Assembly (NCBI GenBank): GCA_010093685.1 | Contig: MU006232.1 | Span: 394,332 to 458,331 of the forward strand | Direction: 5' to 3' | Origin: Ophiobolus disseminans | Taxonomy: Eukaryota; Ascomycota; Dothideomycetes; Pleosporales; Phaeosphaeriaceae | DNA length: 64,000 bases | In this document: piece by piece, positions 1 to 11,389 of the stretch | Position numbering within the stretch: position 1 is the stretch's first letter | Layout of the letters: each line of letters opens with the position of its first letter | Made by a program: the position numbers and the translations under genes | Notes under the pieces: model-generated | What the model saw: only the letters and a program-made list of their open reading frames with translations | Databases searched by the model: none | What the model was told of the DNA's origin: nothing

Positions 1-1
1 T

Positions 2-661
2 TACCAACACTTGGAGCGAAGTCTGCAAATACGTGAGAAGGATAAGACTCGAAACTCCGGAATGCGTGGTATTACCCTGGCGAATATAGCGCTGTATTAT
101 AATCTTGGCGGAAATTATAGTTTGGCGCTGGAAAATGCGGAGGACGGATTGGGGCTGGTGGCTAAGCAGTATGGGCTGGACAGCTTCAAGGCTGCTGAGT
201 AAGTGATACGCCGAGTCGGATTCAGATGACTAATAAGTACAAAAAGGGTACACTCGCAAATCGGGAACGCTTACATCGGACTCGAAGAGCTCGACGAAGC
301 ACTTGTTTCGCACCAAAAGACCCTGAAAATCCGCGAGGACACTTTACATGATGGCAGCAAGGTCGCAGCTTCCCCACATAAGGTCGCGTGGATATACTCG
401 CAGCAAGGAGACAGTTCAAAGGCTGAACCACTTCTTTGACGCGCTCTGAAAATGTATGAGGAATCGGACAAGACCAAGGGTGGATCGGGAAGAACAAGCT
501 ATCTCATGGGTACTGTTCTAGAAGCTCTGGGCCGCAGAAAAGAGGCGATGGATATGAAATTGGTTGCAGCGGAGATCCGGAAAGATGTGCTGGGGAAAGA
601 GCCGGAACAAGACGACAATCAGGCTAGCTACGATCTCTTGATCCCATTCGAACAGAGATGA
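2..661 (+). pseudogene. 3' end of a TPR (kinesin-light-chain-like) gene with an in-frame stop
   Basis: The 5' end lies outside the window. Exon A (2-198) and exon B (247-661) join across a 48-bp intron, 199-246 (GTAAGT donor, CTAAT branch, AAG acceptor). The translation has tetratricopeptide features (LERSLQIRE, YIGLEELDEAL, VAWIYSQQGD) and ends in YDLLIPFEQR, which resembles the end of fungal NB-ARC/TPR proteins (FDxLVxFWSR). The reading is broken at 437-439 by TGA, between AEPLL and RALKMYEE, where the family usually has arginine. Coding potential continues undisturbed after it, so either the stop is recent or it is a sequencing error. Such TPR tails often belong to NLR-like recognition proteins, but the diagnostic N-terminal part is not visible. 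The next gene is convergent. Confidence 0.7.
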
Positions 662-1059
662 GCATGGCTCGAGGCCTCATACCGGTATGATAGCAAAGTT
701 TGGAGTCGATGGAAAAAGAAATCATTTTGTGCGCGTCTAGTGAGTCATCTGCAGTTGTCTTTCCTCGCTCATTTTGTCCTTGACAGCCACATTTCTTAGT
801 GTGCCACAGGAAGTATCCATAAGATGAACAAGAAAATCAAGAAACAGTAAATCGCCAGCCTAAGCACCCGGAATGAAATTAAATGAGAAAGACATGTTTC
901 CCAGAAACTCCCCTTGAGATGGACAAACACTTTTTCCGCAGGTGTTTGTACATGATACTGAAACTTGAAGATCTGAGAGTGTTCGCAAACTATGAGGCAG
1001 TTCCTGCGCCTGGGTTGTGATCCTGTGTATGCTGTCTCTTTCGCCCTTCGCCTCATGCT
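662..1059. other. Convergent intergenic stretch, nothing recognised
   Basis: Shared 3' region between the TPR remnant and the 512-aa gene. I see no coding, repeat or RNA signal. Confidence 0.5.
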
Positions 1060-2598
1060 TTAGTTCAGGAGCAAGTTGCACTTCTCCGCACAGCGGCATT
1101 TCGGAGGGAAGAAGTCGTCGTCGACTGCCTGCTCTATAACCACCGGAACGACTTCCTTTTTTATGAGCTCCGATTCCATCTGCTCGTCTTCAGTAGTGGC
1201 AGTCCAGCTACCTGGCTGCACCATCTCCTCCAAGCTGATACCGCCTCCGCACTCGTCGTATAGCTCTTCGTACTCGGCAGCAGTCCACTCTGCGTTCTTG
1301 AGTGAAGTTGCGCGAAGTTGGTTGAATCGCGCTTCCTCCTCTTGATCCACGAACCCGGTGACTTTGAGGTGAGGGTACAGCGTGAGGGTTTCCACGGCCT
1401 TCTCATAGATGATTCGGTGGAGTATTCGCGGGCATGGCGAGTCGTGATGAAACATGAGCGGTCCAGGGAGCAGGATATTGCACCAGCCGCGACGAGGGCG
1501 ATCGGGTAGCTGGATCGCGACTTCGCTGAGATGTGGGAGTTGCTCAAATACCTCGTAAGAGATGACTTCGGGATTTAGGTAGCGCCTGAAGCCTCCGACT
1601 GTGACCCTGAAGAAGCGCATGTACTCGTAGAAGGTCATGCCCAAGGAAATCCTACGAATTCCGTGCCGAAACGTTGCGTACTGCTTCAAGTGACTGTACA
1701 TCCTAGGAAAATGCATGTAACAATCGGAGAGTGCTTGCGTGTCGTAGTCTACAGGCATACTGTTAGCCTCGACCATGGTGTAGTACCCACCAAGACGCGA
1801 GAGGGTTTTATCGAGTCCCCGGGGTGACGATGCGTCGATACTGAAGCCTTTGCCTTGAATCAGATCGCTGCTACCAATGAAGCACAAGCGTAGCGTGATT
1901 GCCCTCACTTGATGTGAGACACCCAGAAGTGCGTTCCAGTTGGTGAGCTTGGAAACAATCTCGTAAACTCCAAACTCCGATTCCCTGTTCGACACGAGTC
2001 GGTTGCGCTTACGAGCGAGTTGTTTCCGGCGAAAATCGGTCTGATTTAGGGGGTTGTGTATGCAAAAGGCGATGACTTGTTCCTTCAGCTCGGTTGGCAG
2101 GCCCACCCAGTTGAAGTCTTTGCCATTTGCATTCCACCAAGCCTTCATTTCCTTGTCGCCCATAGCTACGAAAAAGCAGGGAAACCTTTTGCTGAGAAAG
2201 TCATTCAGCGGCACGAAGCGACCTTGCTTCCAGACTTCGACCTTCCCCGTAAAGATGAAGGTCTTCTTGTGAGGTTGCTTGCGGAATACTGGACTGCAAA
2301 TTAAGCGCTCGGGTCCAAAAAGATCGGAAAAGATGACGTTGACCTTGGATTGACGACTCAACTCCATGTCTTGGGCCCGGAAAGCTTGCTTCACATCAAT
2401 AGTGCGGTCGAAGTGTGCTGCTGATTGCATGCGATATTGAGTGATGGCTTCTCGAATCGTCGCCATGAGCGGATGCTCATCAGATGGCCTGTGTTCTGAT
2501 GACTTTTCCTCCGCATTGAAGTCAAGAGAATTGCTGTTGAGTTGATCTTGCACCGAATATGTGGGAGACCACTCGAGGAAGTTGAAAGACCGACCCAT
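1060..2598 (-). CDS. Uncharacterised 512-aa protein with an F-box-like segment
   Basis: Single-exon reading frame from ATG at 2598 to the stop at 1060. I do not recognise the family. A segment around residues 170-185 (LPTELKEQVIAFCIHN) resembles the start of fungal F-box or 2EXR-type motifs, where a short Leu-Pro helix precedes a hydrophobic helix. The N-terminal 60 residues are polar, and the C-terminus is acidic and ends in a small Cys cluster (KCRCAEKC). There are no transmembrane helices or signal peptide. Much of the rest is mixed alpha/beta with many aromatic residues, as in fungal orphan proteins of about 500 aa. It is convergent with the TPR remnant. The ORF length and composition support a real gene; any F-box role is inference. 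Confidence 0.7.
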   Translation of the reverse strand: MGRSFNFLEWSPTYSVQDQLNSNSLDFNAEEKSSEHRPSDEHPLMATIREAITQYRMQSAAHFDRTIDVKQAFRAQDMELSRQSKVNVIFSDLFGPERLICSPVFRKQPHKKTFIFTGKVEVWKQGRFVPLNDFLSKRFPCFFVAMGDKEMKAWWNANGKDFNWVGLPTELKEQVIAFCIHNPLNQTDFRRKQLARKRNRLVSNRESEFGVYEIVSKLTNWNALLGVSHQVRAITLRLCFIGSSDLIQGKGFSIDASSPRGLDKTLSRLGGYYTMVEANSMPVDYDTQALSDCYMHFPRMYSHLKQYATFRHGIRRISLGMTFYEYMRFFRVTVGGFRRYLNPEVISYEVFEQLPHLSEVAIQLPDRPRRGWCNILLPGPLMFHHDSPCPRILHRIIYEKAVETLTLYPHLKVTGFVDQEEEARFNQLRATSLKNAEWTAAEYEELYDECGGGISLEEMVQPGSWTATTEDEQMESELIKKEVVPVVIEQAVDDDFFPPKCRCAEKCNLLLN

Positions 2599-3910
2599 GA
2601 TGATGATAAGAGTGACTCAGCTCAGGGCTGTAGGTAGAAGGGGTGGTCTGACCGAGAAGTGTCAGTGGATATTGCGCAAAGGACATGCTTGTCTTCTGAG
2701 CTGGGATTGTTTTTTGTAGTGTTGGCGATCTTGACTTGAAGATAAGGATATAAGGGGAGGACTGGAAGCGAAGCGCAAGGCAGCACTGCGTCACTTACAA
2801 TGGGCTTGGAGGCGAAGATGGTGGTATTGTCGTGTATGAAGAGATAATGCCTGCTAGGCAGCAACAGACAGTTGAGAGTCGCTCACGACACCTAATCGTC
2901 AATCGTTCTCAACTTCCCAAGGCTCGAAGGGGTGTTTGACCAACTGAAAGGCGCTCAGTGTTGTGTATAATGGGACAACAGAGAATCTTCAGTGCAGTCC
3001 GTTGTGATACCGTAGCGCCGTATGTGGCTATTGGTATATGCGTCCTGGTCGTATCGGGTACACTAGGCTGACTTGTCAGGGTCCATACGAGTGAGTGAGA
3101 GACTCGTGTAGGCAGGTGGTGGGATTTGCGCCAATGCCGAAGCTTCGTGAGTTTGTGATCCGCTCTAGATACTATAGTAACAAGTCAGTATATGCTCGCT
3201 GTTGGTAGGATGCGAGTCAAGGCTGAGAGTGGAAAGAACAAGGCGCCTCAACAGTAGTCAAAGTAAAAGTCGATCGCCCCGCTGGCGTGCAGTAATTCCA
3301 CGACGATAGTTCGCCACCCGCCATACCTGCTCATCGTACGGGCTAGGGGTAGTGCGAACAGAGCGTTCGAAGTTGTAGTGAAGGTACGATTGCGTGGGCT
3401 TTCCAAGACATAAGAAGTGCTTCTACTTTTAGGAGGAGCTGAACTTCAAGAAGAAGTTACGGCCAAAGTTTCAACATTTAGACGGGAAAAATAGTCATCC
3501 CAACTTTGAATGGTTTCACGGTCGAGTTTGACTGCATCTTGAACGACCCATCATACTTTCGGTGAGATCGATGAATGAAATATGAGCATCACGAGATACA
3601 TGCAGAATTCAAAATGCACCGATCATAGACAAGGGCAGAATGTTTGTCGACGCACAGGACCCTCGTGTCATGAAGTGAAAGAGTGCAGTTGAAATCAGAA
3701 AGCGCGTCAGGCGTTCCTGCATGTCGCCAAGCACACCATTCCTGTCGCAGCGAAGCTCCAATCTAACACTTCCAGCACCAAAAACGATACCAACCCTTCT
3801 ACATCACACTTGAAACATCGAACTTCAACTCAGGTCACTCAAAAAGTAGAAACCAATACAAGAGATAGGCCAATTCGGCAAGGACCAAGTGGCACACAGA
3901 CAACCCCATA
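2599..3910. other. Divergent intergenic region, nothing recognised
   Basis: Holds the upstream regions of the 512-aa gene (minus) and MED8 (plus). I find no convincing ORF, repeat or RNA gene. Confidence 0.5.
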
Positions 3911-4846
3911 ATGAACCACAACTTCCTTGGCGCTCCTGCGCGCGAAGACACCCAGACCCTCGACCAACTCCGGCGCCAACTAATGCCCATGGTCGGCCTA
4001 CTCGACAAAATGCAACACGATATGAATGTCAAACTTCATCAGGGCCAAGCCGTCGACTGGCCACACATACGCCACTCCATCTCTCTCATAAACAGCTATC
4101 TAACCAGCATAAACGGGTACATCAACGGCTCGTACCGCCACACAGATGAAGCCGTCAAAGATGCCCAGGGCAAACCCGCCCTGGACAAGCAAGGCAACCC
4201 GCAAGTCATCTACCGCGACTACGTAAACGAGGGACACGCCCAGCGCATAGGCGCGCTGCATGTATTCCCTCAAGCCCCGTTCCCGATGGGAGATGAGCGT
4301 CTCGCCGCAATGGCAGCAACACTACTCAACAAGCGTCTCGGCCCCGTCGAAGAAAAATGGGTGGAAGAGCGCGTCCGGAAAGCAAGTGAATTCGCACACG
4401 TGCCCAGCGAATGGGGCATCGAGCCCCGCAAACCCAAAGCCGACGAGCAAGACGAAGAAGACGACGACGACGACGACGACATGAAAGGCTGGGACGACGG
4501 GATCCCGACGAAACGCGTCAAAGGCACGTTGAACGAAGATGAAGTGCTGTTCATGTGGGCGAACGGACACAAAACGGCGTTTAACCGCGAGTACTGGGTG
4601 CAGATGCGGTTTGGAGAAGAGGTCGCGGACGAGGGCGAGTCGCCTGCGAATGCGAGCGATCAGGAGATGGAGGATGAAGAGGAGTATGAGGACGAGGATG
4701 CGGAGACGCCGAAAGCGCCGGCTGCGCCTGTGGTTATGATCCAGCGCGCGCCGCCGGCGGTGCATAAACCGGTGGTGGGGACGCCGGCTATGGCGCTGGG
4801 GTTTGTGCATCGCTTTATGACTTCGGGGGATGCTATTAAGCGGTGA
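3911..4846 (+). CDS. MED8: Mediator complex subunit 8 (Med8)
   Basis: A single exon encodes 311 aa. Med8 belongs to the head module of Mediator, which bridges activators to RNA polymerase II in the nucleus. Seen: an N-terminal helical region (LDQLRRQLMPMVGLLDKMQ, then a second helix ending SINGYINGSY), followed by the family landmark VFPQAPFP and a Leu-rich segment LLNKRLGPVEEKWVEER, which matches the fungal Med8 pattern (VYPLPSFP then LLRKKLEPxVExW). The C-terminal 140 residues are very acidic, with a run of seven Asp near residue 190. The ATG at 3911 is the first in frame and opens directly into the conserved helix. The assignment rests on this pattern and not on an alignment; a diverged Med8 is the only family that I think fits. 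Confidence 0.75.
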   Translation: MNHNFLGAPAREDTQTLDQLRRQLMPMVGLLDKMQHDMNVKLHQGQAVDWPHIRHSISLINSYLTSINGYINGSYRHTDEAVKDAQGKPALDKQGNPQVIYRDYVNEGHAQRIGALHVFPQAPFPMGDERLAAMAATLLNKRLGPVEEKWVEERVRKASEFAHVPSEWGIEPRKPKADEQDEEDDDDDDDMKGWDDGIPTKRVKGTLNEDEVLFMWANGHKTAFNREYWVQMRFGEEVADEGESPANASDQEMEDEEEYEDEDAETPKAPAAPVVMIQRAPPAVHKPVVGTPAMALGFVHRFMTSGDAIKR

Positions 4847-5012
4847 AGTTATGGCTTGAGGATTGGGGGCGTGGCTGCATTTACGAGGCGTTTTGGATGG
4901 ACAGTATGATACCAATGATTTCACTGCGACAACGTTGTGTGCTATGGGGTATAATGCTGCTCATAATCATGACGGTCATTCTTCATTGACCCTAGTATGA
5001 CACTCTCCAAGC

Positions 5013-5810
5013 TCATTCGGGTTTCAGTGCGTATATCCGGACCGGGTACAGCTCTTTTGGCATGCCTCGCTGCTGCTCTGTCGCAACAATCCTCAGCCCT
5101 GCCTCTTGAAACAGCTTCCTGAACTTGTCGTCCGATCGTGTGACACTCGAGTCCTCCTCATCGTAGATGTCCTTGTGCCTGATGTCCGTCGACATATTCT
5201 CCTTGACAATAACCCAGGACTTGCTGACCTCCTCGCCTTCTTTCGCGGCTCGCAGTCCTTTTTTACACCGCTTCAGGTATGCGACGAGTTGCCTGTCCGT
5301 CAAGTGTCCCAGGCACCATTGGTTCCATATCACGTCGTATGCGCCCGGCTCGGGTATCCAGTCCTGCAGACCCAAGTTTATGACTTCGCCGACTTGTCCT
5401 TTGCCATCCTTGCTGTCTCCATCTCCCGCATATTCTCCATTGCCCAAGCTTTGTACCAGCTCGTCTGTGAACTTCCTGATAGGCTCCACAACATCCACCT
5501 TCTTCGCCACACCCAACAGCAGGCCTTTTGTTATCCTTCCGATGCCGGCGCCACAGTCTGCAACTCGATCGAGGGGAGGGAGAGGTTGTTTTGCGGCTTG
5601 TGATCTGCCTCGGCGCAGTTTTGTGAGGAAGTTGGATGACCCTTGCAGGTCTATCCTAGTGGTCTGCGGGAAACCTCCAAGCATGCCATTGACGTCTGAC
5701 GAGACGCTATTCCAGTACTCGAGGGAGTGGTCAATATTGATGGAGGCGTCGGGGCGATTAGGGTCGTGTGGAGTATGATAGGGCGGGTCGCTGTCCATGT
5801 TTAATGCCAT
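5013..5810 (-). CDS. TAE1: Protein N-terminal methyltransferase (Tae1/NTM1 family)
   Basis: A single exon encodes 265 aa. Family members use S-adenosylmethionine to methylate the alpha-amino group of proteins starting Xaa-Pro-Lys, for example ribosomal proteins, in the cytosol or nucleus. Seen: the family entry signature EYWNSVSSDVNGMLGGF with TRIDLQGS (residues about 31-58), SAM motif I VADCGAGIGRIT (about 85-96), an acidic strand VDVVEPI, the substrate-side stretch WNQWCLGHL, and the C-terminal strand YPVRIYALKP. Length is close to the usual 230-290 aa. The ATG at 5810 is the first in frame; a second Met at residue 5 is an alternative start. It is divergent from the aldehyde dehydrogenase gene across about 485 bp. 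Confidence 0.88.
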   Translation of the reverse strand: MALNMDSDPPYHTPHDPNRPDASINIDHSLEYWNSVSSDVNGMLGGFPQTTRIDLQGSSNFLTKLRRGRSQAAKQPLPPLDRVADCGAGIGRITKGLLLGVAKKVDVVEPIRKFTDELVQSLGNGEYAGDGDSKDGKGQVGEVINLGLQDWIPEPGAYDVIWNQWCLGHLTDRQLVAYLKRCKKGLRAAKEGEEVSKSWVIVKENMSTDIRHKDIYDEEDSSVTRSDDKFRKLFQEAGLRIVATEQQRGMPKELYPVRIYALKPE

Positions 5811-6295
5811 GCTGGAATGCCGGGTCGAGGACTACGGAAGGAAGACGGAGGTCAGGATTGGGTGGGTAGGCAGCGACGACTGTGGCGATTTAGTGGTTAT
5901 GTTTCGACTGAGTGATTGATTGAAAGTCCGGTAATTATGTGAACGTCGCTCAGAAAGGAGTGCAACCGCGGGGTAGCTCCATCCGGCATTCCGTCGCCAG
6001 CGCGTCGCAACAACGCGCTCGCGTCCTCAGCATGTGACTTTGACAGCTGCACGAACACCCAGACTCAACATGCAGGCGCCGTCGATGAGCTAACAAAACG
6101 GGAAAAGCCATCGATAGGCGTGAAGATGGGTGGAGTGCAGCAGCCCAATTGAGCAGTTGCTTCCGGATAAGCTAGGCTTCGTCATATCGCGGGGTCCACC
6201 ACCATTGGGAAGCTGCGAGTGTCCCGCAGTTGCTAGGAACGTGCCACAGCTATCCCGCCTATATAGCTGTCTTGTCTCCTCTGCCGGCCAAGGAG
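5811..6295. other. Divergent promoter region of TAE1 and the ALDH gene
   Basis: No coding sequence. Apart from the TATA-like box listed separately, I recognise no sites. Confidence 0.5.
6260..6266 (+). promoter_or_regulatory. TATA-like box upstream of the ALDH gene
   Basis: TATATAG lies 36 bp before the first possible ATG (6296) and 168 bp before the second (6428). If it positions transcription at the usual fungal distance, many transcripts would start at or after 6296 and favour the second ATG. This is inference. Confidence 0.4.
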
Positions 6296-8080
6296 ATGTC
6301 CAGTCTCTGCGCCGCCTTCTCGAGAGCTTCCCCTGTCTTCCGCTCATCAGCCCTTCAACGTTCACTTCAAAGAGCAATTTACTTGAATCGTCGGCATCCG
6401 TTTCGACTCTATTCCGCTCAGACCAAAATGTCCGACGACCTCTTCGTTGAGCTGACGGCGCCGAATGGCCGCAAGTACAGGCAGCCGCGGGGGCTTTTCA
6501 TCAACAATGAGTTTGTCAAGTCCAAGTCTGGTGAGACCATCAGTTCCATCAACCCAAGGTATGTGGCATCATGTGGTTATCTGTGCATGGTGAGCTGATC
6601 GAGAGCAGTGATGAGAGTGAGATCTGCTCTGTATATGCAGCGGGCCCAGAAGATGTCGACATTGCCGTAGCAGCGGCACGCAAAGCCTTCAAGAGCCCAG
6701 AATGGCGAGACATGGATACCAATGATAGAGCAGATTTGCTATTCAAGTTTGCCCAGTTGATCGAGGAAAACCGAGAGATACTCGCGACAATCGAGACCTG
6801 GGACAATGGAAAGCCGTACTCGGTCTCTTTCAATGATGATCTGGGTGAGGTCATCGGAACTATCAAGTATTACGCTGGCTATGCGAACAAGATCCACGGA
6901 CAAGTCATCAACACCTCGCCAGCGAAGCTCGCGTATGTCGTCCGTGAGCCACTCGGTGTGTGTGGACAGATCATCCCATGGAACTTCCCTCTCGCCATGG
7001 CAGCTTGGAAACTCGGTCCTGCGCTATGCACCGGTAACACAGTTGTTATGAAAGCCGCAGAGCAGACGCCACTGTCCATTCTGTACCTTGGCAACCTCGT
7101 CAAAGAGGCTGGCTTCCCACCAGGTGTGATCAACTTCATCAATGGAGAGGGAAGGAAAGCCGGCGCTGCTCTTGCTCAGCATCTTGACGTCGATAAGATC
7201 GCATTCACAGGGTCCACTGCCACAGGAAAGGAGATAATGAAGATGGCCGCGGTCAATATGAAGAATATCACACTCGAAACCGGAGGAAAATCGCCGCTCG
7301 TTGTCTTCGACGATGCTGATCTTGACCAAGCAGTGAAGTGGTCGCACGTGGGCATCATGTAAGAAGCCGAGATCTTTGTTTGTCAGAGTTGCTAACACGA
7401 CACAGGTACAATCAAGGTCAAGTCTGCACCGCAACGTCAAGGATCTTGGTCCAAGAAGGCGTCTACGAAAAGTTTATCGAGGCCTTCAAGGAGCATGTGA
7501 AGACTACCTCGATTGTTGGCGACCCATTCAAGGATGACACATTCCAAGGTCCACAGGTCACAAAGGCGCAGTTTGATCGCATACTGTCGTACATTGAGGC
7601 CGGAAAGTCTGAAGGCGCAACGCTAGTAGCAGGTGGAGATGCGCACAAGAACGTGGGCGGAAAGGGCTTCTATATCTCGCCCACAATCTTCACAGACGTA
7701 AAAGACCACATGAAGATCTACCGGGAAGAGGTGTTCGGCCCGTTTGTTGCCATCAGCTCATTCAAGACAGAGGATGAGGCTGTTGAACGTGCCAACGACA
7801 CATCGTACGGCCTGGGAGCAGCGCTCTTCACGGAGAACATCACCAAGGCGCATCGCGTAGCACGAGCGATCGAGGCAGGCATGGTCTGGATCAACTCCAG
7901 CAACGACTCTGATATTCGCATTCCGTTCGGCGGCGTGAAGCAGAGCGGCATTGGAAGGGAGCTCGGCGAGGCGGGTCTAGAAGCGTACACAAACAAGAAG
8001 GTAAGAACGGCCAATACAGCATCGTTGGACAGTGTTAACGGTGACAGGCAATCCACGTCAACCTGGGCCTTAAGTTGTGA
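6296..8080 (+). CDS. NAD(P)-dependent aldehyde dehydrogenase
   Basis: Four exons: 6296-6558, 6609-7358, 7406-8000 and 8048-8080, with introns of 50, 47 and 47 bp. It oxidises aldehydes to carboxylic acids. Numbered from the ATG at 6428 (502 aa), the catalytic Cys is residue 301 (NQGQVCTATSR) and the general base Glu is 267 (LETGGKSPL), matching class 1/2 enzymes. Cofactor and fold landmarks are present: IPWNFP, FTGSTATGKEI and the C-terminal PFGGVKQSGIGRELG. The upstream ATG at 6296 adds 44 residues rich in Arg, Ser and Ala with almost no acids, ending RRHPFRLYSAQTK, which looks like a mitochondrial presequence. The last exon has only ten sense codons (AIHVNLGLKL), typical of the family. Leu is replaced by Thr in the usual ELGGK motif. 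Confidence 0.93.
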
Positions 8081-9641
8081 AGCAGGAAATATGCTCGACG
8101 TACCACAAGCGAGATGCAATATACACGACATTGATACCCAAGGCTTCATCGTCCTAGAGCACGCGGATATGCACCCAAGCCCTTGTTGTCGGGTTCCGCT
8201 CTTGGCGCCATGGCTTGGTGATGTCGCATGTCATCTGATTTTGATAGAACGTCAAGATGTGTTAGATATGCCAACTGCCATGCTAACAAGTCCGTCCTCG
8301 TGTGAGAGTTCGTTTCGTGATGCTCGGTCCACATGCAGGTACGCGAATGCCTGGATTGGTGCCAGCATGGACGACGTCGGGCCGCAACAAGAAATATCTC
8401 AGTTGCAGAACCATTCCTGATCTGTATGCGTGAATATCCGCACCGGCGCGTACGGTCAAGCGTGAGTCTTTTTCGCCGTGACGATTTCAGAGGGAGTGAC
8501 GATGGCTCTGGAAGACGTAGATGTCTCCGCGGCTTAAGACGTGTTGTAGAGTGGAGAGGATGATGTAGTTGGCTTTTGTGGACAACCTCGAGAGCGAGGC
8601 TGCGAACTGCAGTCAAATGTGCCTGACACAGCGCAAACCCAACGTGAACCGCCGCCCGCCGGCATGGGTGGCGGTGCACAGCTGCCTTTGCCCGCGTGGT
8701 TGGAGACGTGGCCTGGAAGATGTTGCGAATGCGGCCTCGCTTTGTGTGTTCTTGATGCGCTGCTGAGCATGATCCTTGTTGCATCAGGCCTTGGCGCAGA
8801 GTCTCAGTCACCCACGTCGCAGCAAATCACGGCTGTCTCGTCGTTCGCTATCCTGCGGACTCTCCATCGTCCTTCGTGCCCCTCGCTAGCTAGACTCGCA
8901 ATTCACACGCCTCTGCCCATCACCTCTCTCCATAGCCCAATCTGCACCTGATTGCCTCCCACTTCGCGTGCGCCAGTCTGGGCTTCTGCTAGTTTGCGCT
9001 CGTTGATCCGCTAGTAGAGCTTCGTCCCCTGCCATTCACCGGTTCCGTGGAGGCCACTCGCCAAAAGACGACCGGCGCGGCGTCACTGCGGGTTCCCTGC
9101 CCTTACTAAGGCGCTGCGGCTTACTAGGAAGCTGTATCCCCGCCTCTGCTGGCTTTGGAGCTTGAGATCATCGCTATCAACCACTACATCAGCCCCAATG
9201 AGCCCAGCCCGCACCTCGTGAGCCTCTCCACACGCCCTCGCCAACTCACCCACCATCGCTCTGGCGCGCCAGCGGGATTCAGATATTCCCCCCGTCGCCT
9301 CCTCCTTTTCGCTGGCCTGGCAAAACCAGTGGCCTTCGAATCAGATAACGACAGCGCCGACGGAGGCTCGCTTTCTCGCCTTTTTATCACGCCTCTACCG
9401 ACCGCCTTAACATACCTGGCTCACGTGGCACGCCTGCCTCTTCAATAAACCCCATCCCAAGTTGGCGATCGCACTGGCGTCATCGCTTGTGAAGCCTGGG
9501 AAGGAACGGCTATCACCGCCTCGGCCTTGCCAATCCTGCTATCTCCGCCGTCACTCCCACCCTCCACCAACACAGCACACAATCTCGAGATATACCTACG
9601 ACATCCTAGTCCCCCACTTTCGTTTGGCATAGCCCCTCACT
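8081..9641. other. Intergenic region and likely long leader of the PP-Z gene
   Basis: About 1.56 kb, pyrimidine-rich toward 9641. Several short open frames exist on both strands, none with protein-like composition. I see no repeat or RNA gene. Confidence 0.45.
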
Positions 9642-11389
9642 ATGGGCAACCAGCCATCCAGCAACAAGAAGGAGAAGGGCGAGAAGGGCGGCGCCGATGG
9701 CGTGCCTCTGGGGCGCGAGTACTACCGGTCCATGGAAAGGTCAGACACCAAAGACTCTACGCGCTCGCTGCGCACATCCCTCCGCAACAAGATCCCAGGC
9801 ACCGGAAAAACAGACAGCCCACGAAATTCGGTCGCCAACCTGAGCGATGCGAACGGGAAGCCTGACAAATCCGATGCGGCTTCCACCAAGTCGGAGAAGA
9901 GCCGTGGTGGCAGAAGCTCACGCAGAGGATCTGTTGCCTCGGCTCTAGCTCCTGTGTCAGTAGTAGACAGTCCTTCCACCGACAAAGCGGTGGTCGAGCC
10001 AACATCGCCAGACGAGGAACAACCGCCTCCATCCCCTGTTCAGAGTGCCACAATGGGAACAGGACACGAAGGGGTCAGCAAAGCTCAAGAAACTGGCGAG
10101 GTCGACCATGTGTCGGACGTTCCACCGACTGGCGTTGCGCAACCACTGGCTTCGGCTCAGCCGGGAGAGTCCATCCTGCAAAAGAAGGACCAACCAATTC
10201 CGAGGTTACCTGAACCACCCGCAGCGAACGACGGAGCAGGCTCACCTATGGAGACCAGTGCGCTCAAGTCGTCAGACCTTGACGACATGATCCAGCGTCT
10301 GTTGGATGCGGCATATGCCGGCAAAGTCACAAAGACTGTTAGCTTAAAGAACGCAGAAATATTCGCCATCTGCGCAGCTGCGCGAGAGGTCTTCCTCAGC
10401 CAGCCAGCGCTCCTAGAGCTGTCAGCACCAGTGAAAATCGTTGGCGACATCCACGGACAGTACACCGACCTTATCCGCATGTTCGAGATGTGCGGCTTTC
10501 CTCCGAACTCGAACTACCTCTTCCTCGGCGATTACGTAGATCGCGGCAAACAAAGTCTCGAGACGATCCTCCTCCTACTTTGCTACAAGCTCAAGTTCCC
10601 CGAGAACTTCTTCCTCCTTCGTGGTAATCACGAGTGCGCAAACGTAACGCGAGTATACGGTTTCTACGACGAGTGCAAGAGGAGATGTAACATCAAGGTC
10701 TGGAAAGCTTTTGTTGACACATTCAATACCTTGCCAATCGCGGCCATTGTCGCGCAGAAGATTTTCTGCGTACATGGTGGATTGTCGCCCAGCTTGTCAC
10801 ATATGGACGATATACGACAAATCGCACGACCGACCGACGTTCCTGATTATGGTCTCCTGAATGACTTGCTATGGAGCGACCCGGCAGACATGGAAAACGA
10901 TTGGGAGTCGAACGAGAGAGGTGTCAGCTATTGCTTCGGCAAGAAGGTCATAATGGAATTTCTACAACGGCATGACTTTGATCTTGTCTGCCGAGCACAC
11001 ATGGTGGTGGAAGACGGCTACGAGTTCTTCACTGACAGGGTGTTGGTTACCGTGTTCTCAGCGCCAAACGTAAGTACCAAAGCACTATCATCACCTTGCT
11101 CTTGCTGACATGAACTAGTATTGTGGTGAATTCGATAACTGGGGAGCGGTCATGTCCGTTTCAGGCGAACTACTCTGCAGTTTTGAGCTTCTTAAGCCGT
11201 TGGACTCGAGTGCGCTTAAGAGCCATATCAAAAAGAGCCGGAATAAGCGTCAGAGCATGCTCAATTCACCAGTACGTTCTGCATATGATGGTCTACGAAA
11301 CAGATTGCCTGTTCAGAGCCGTCTGACATACTTTGCGCCCAAACTAACAATCCCTCTAGCCTGCTCACTACGCTCCCCAGAGTTACTAA
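9642..11389 (+). CDS. PPZ1: Serine/threonine phosphatase PP-Z (short isoform; alternative end at 11835)
   Basis: Exons 9642-11069, 11119-11271 and 11360-11389 give 536 aa; introns are 49 and 88 bp. PP-Z enzymes are fungal PP1 relatives controlling cation homeostasis and wall integrity. The protein starts MGNQPSS, an N-myristoylation signal. Residues 2 to about 210 are a Ser-rich, basic, disordered tail. The catalytic domain follows with the metal-binding motifs GDIHGQY (about 268), GDYVDRG (about 296) and RGNHE (about 326), then CVHGGLSP. The domain ends ALKSHIKKSRNKRQSMLNSP, the usual PP-Z end. Splicing to 11360 adds PAHYAPQSY and a TAA, a typical short tail. Splicing instead to 11407 stays in phase and gives 669 aa ending at 11835, with a basic coiled-coil tail (ENLERRKRKLEEQQASFEA). 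Confidence 0.92.

Noticed and set aside
4322..4924. 200-codon minus-strand frame opposite MED8
   Set aside because: It is the antisense of the acidic GAC/GAG codon run, giving Val/Arg/His-rich nonsense.
8146..8811. 221-codon minus-strand frame downstream of the ALDH gene
   Set aside because: Composition is random-like (many His, Arg, Ser), with no domain, and it overlaps other open frames.
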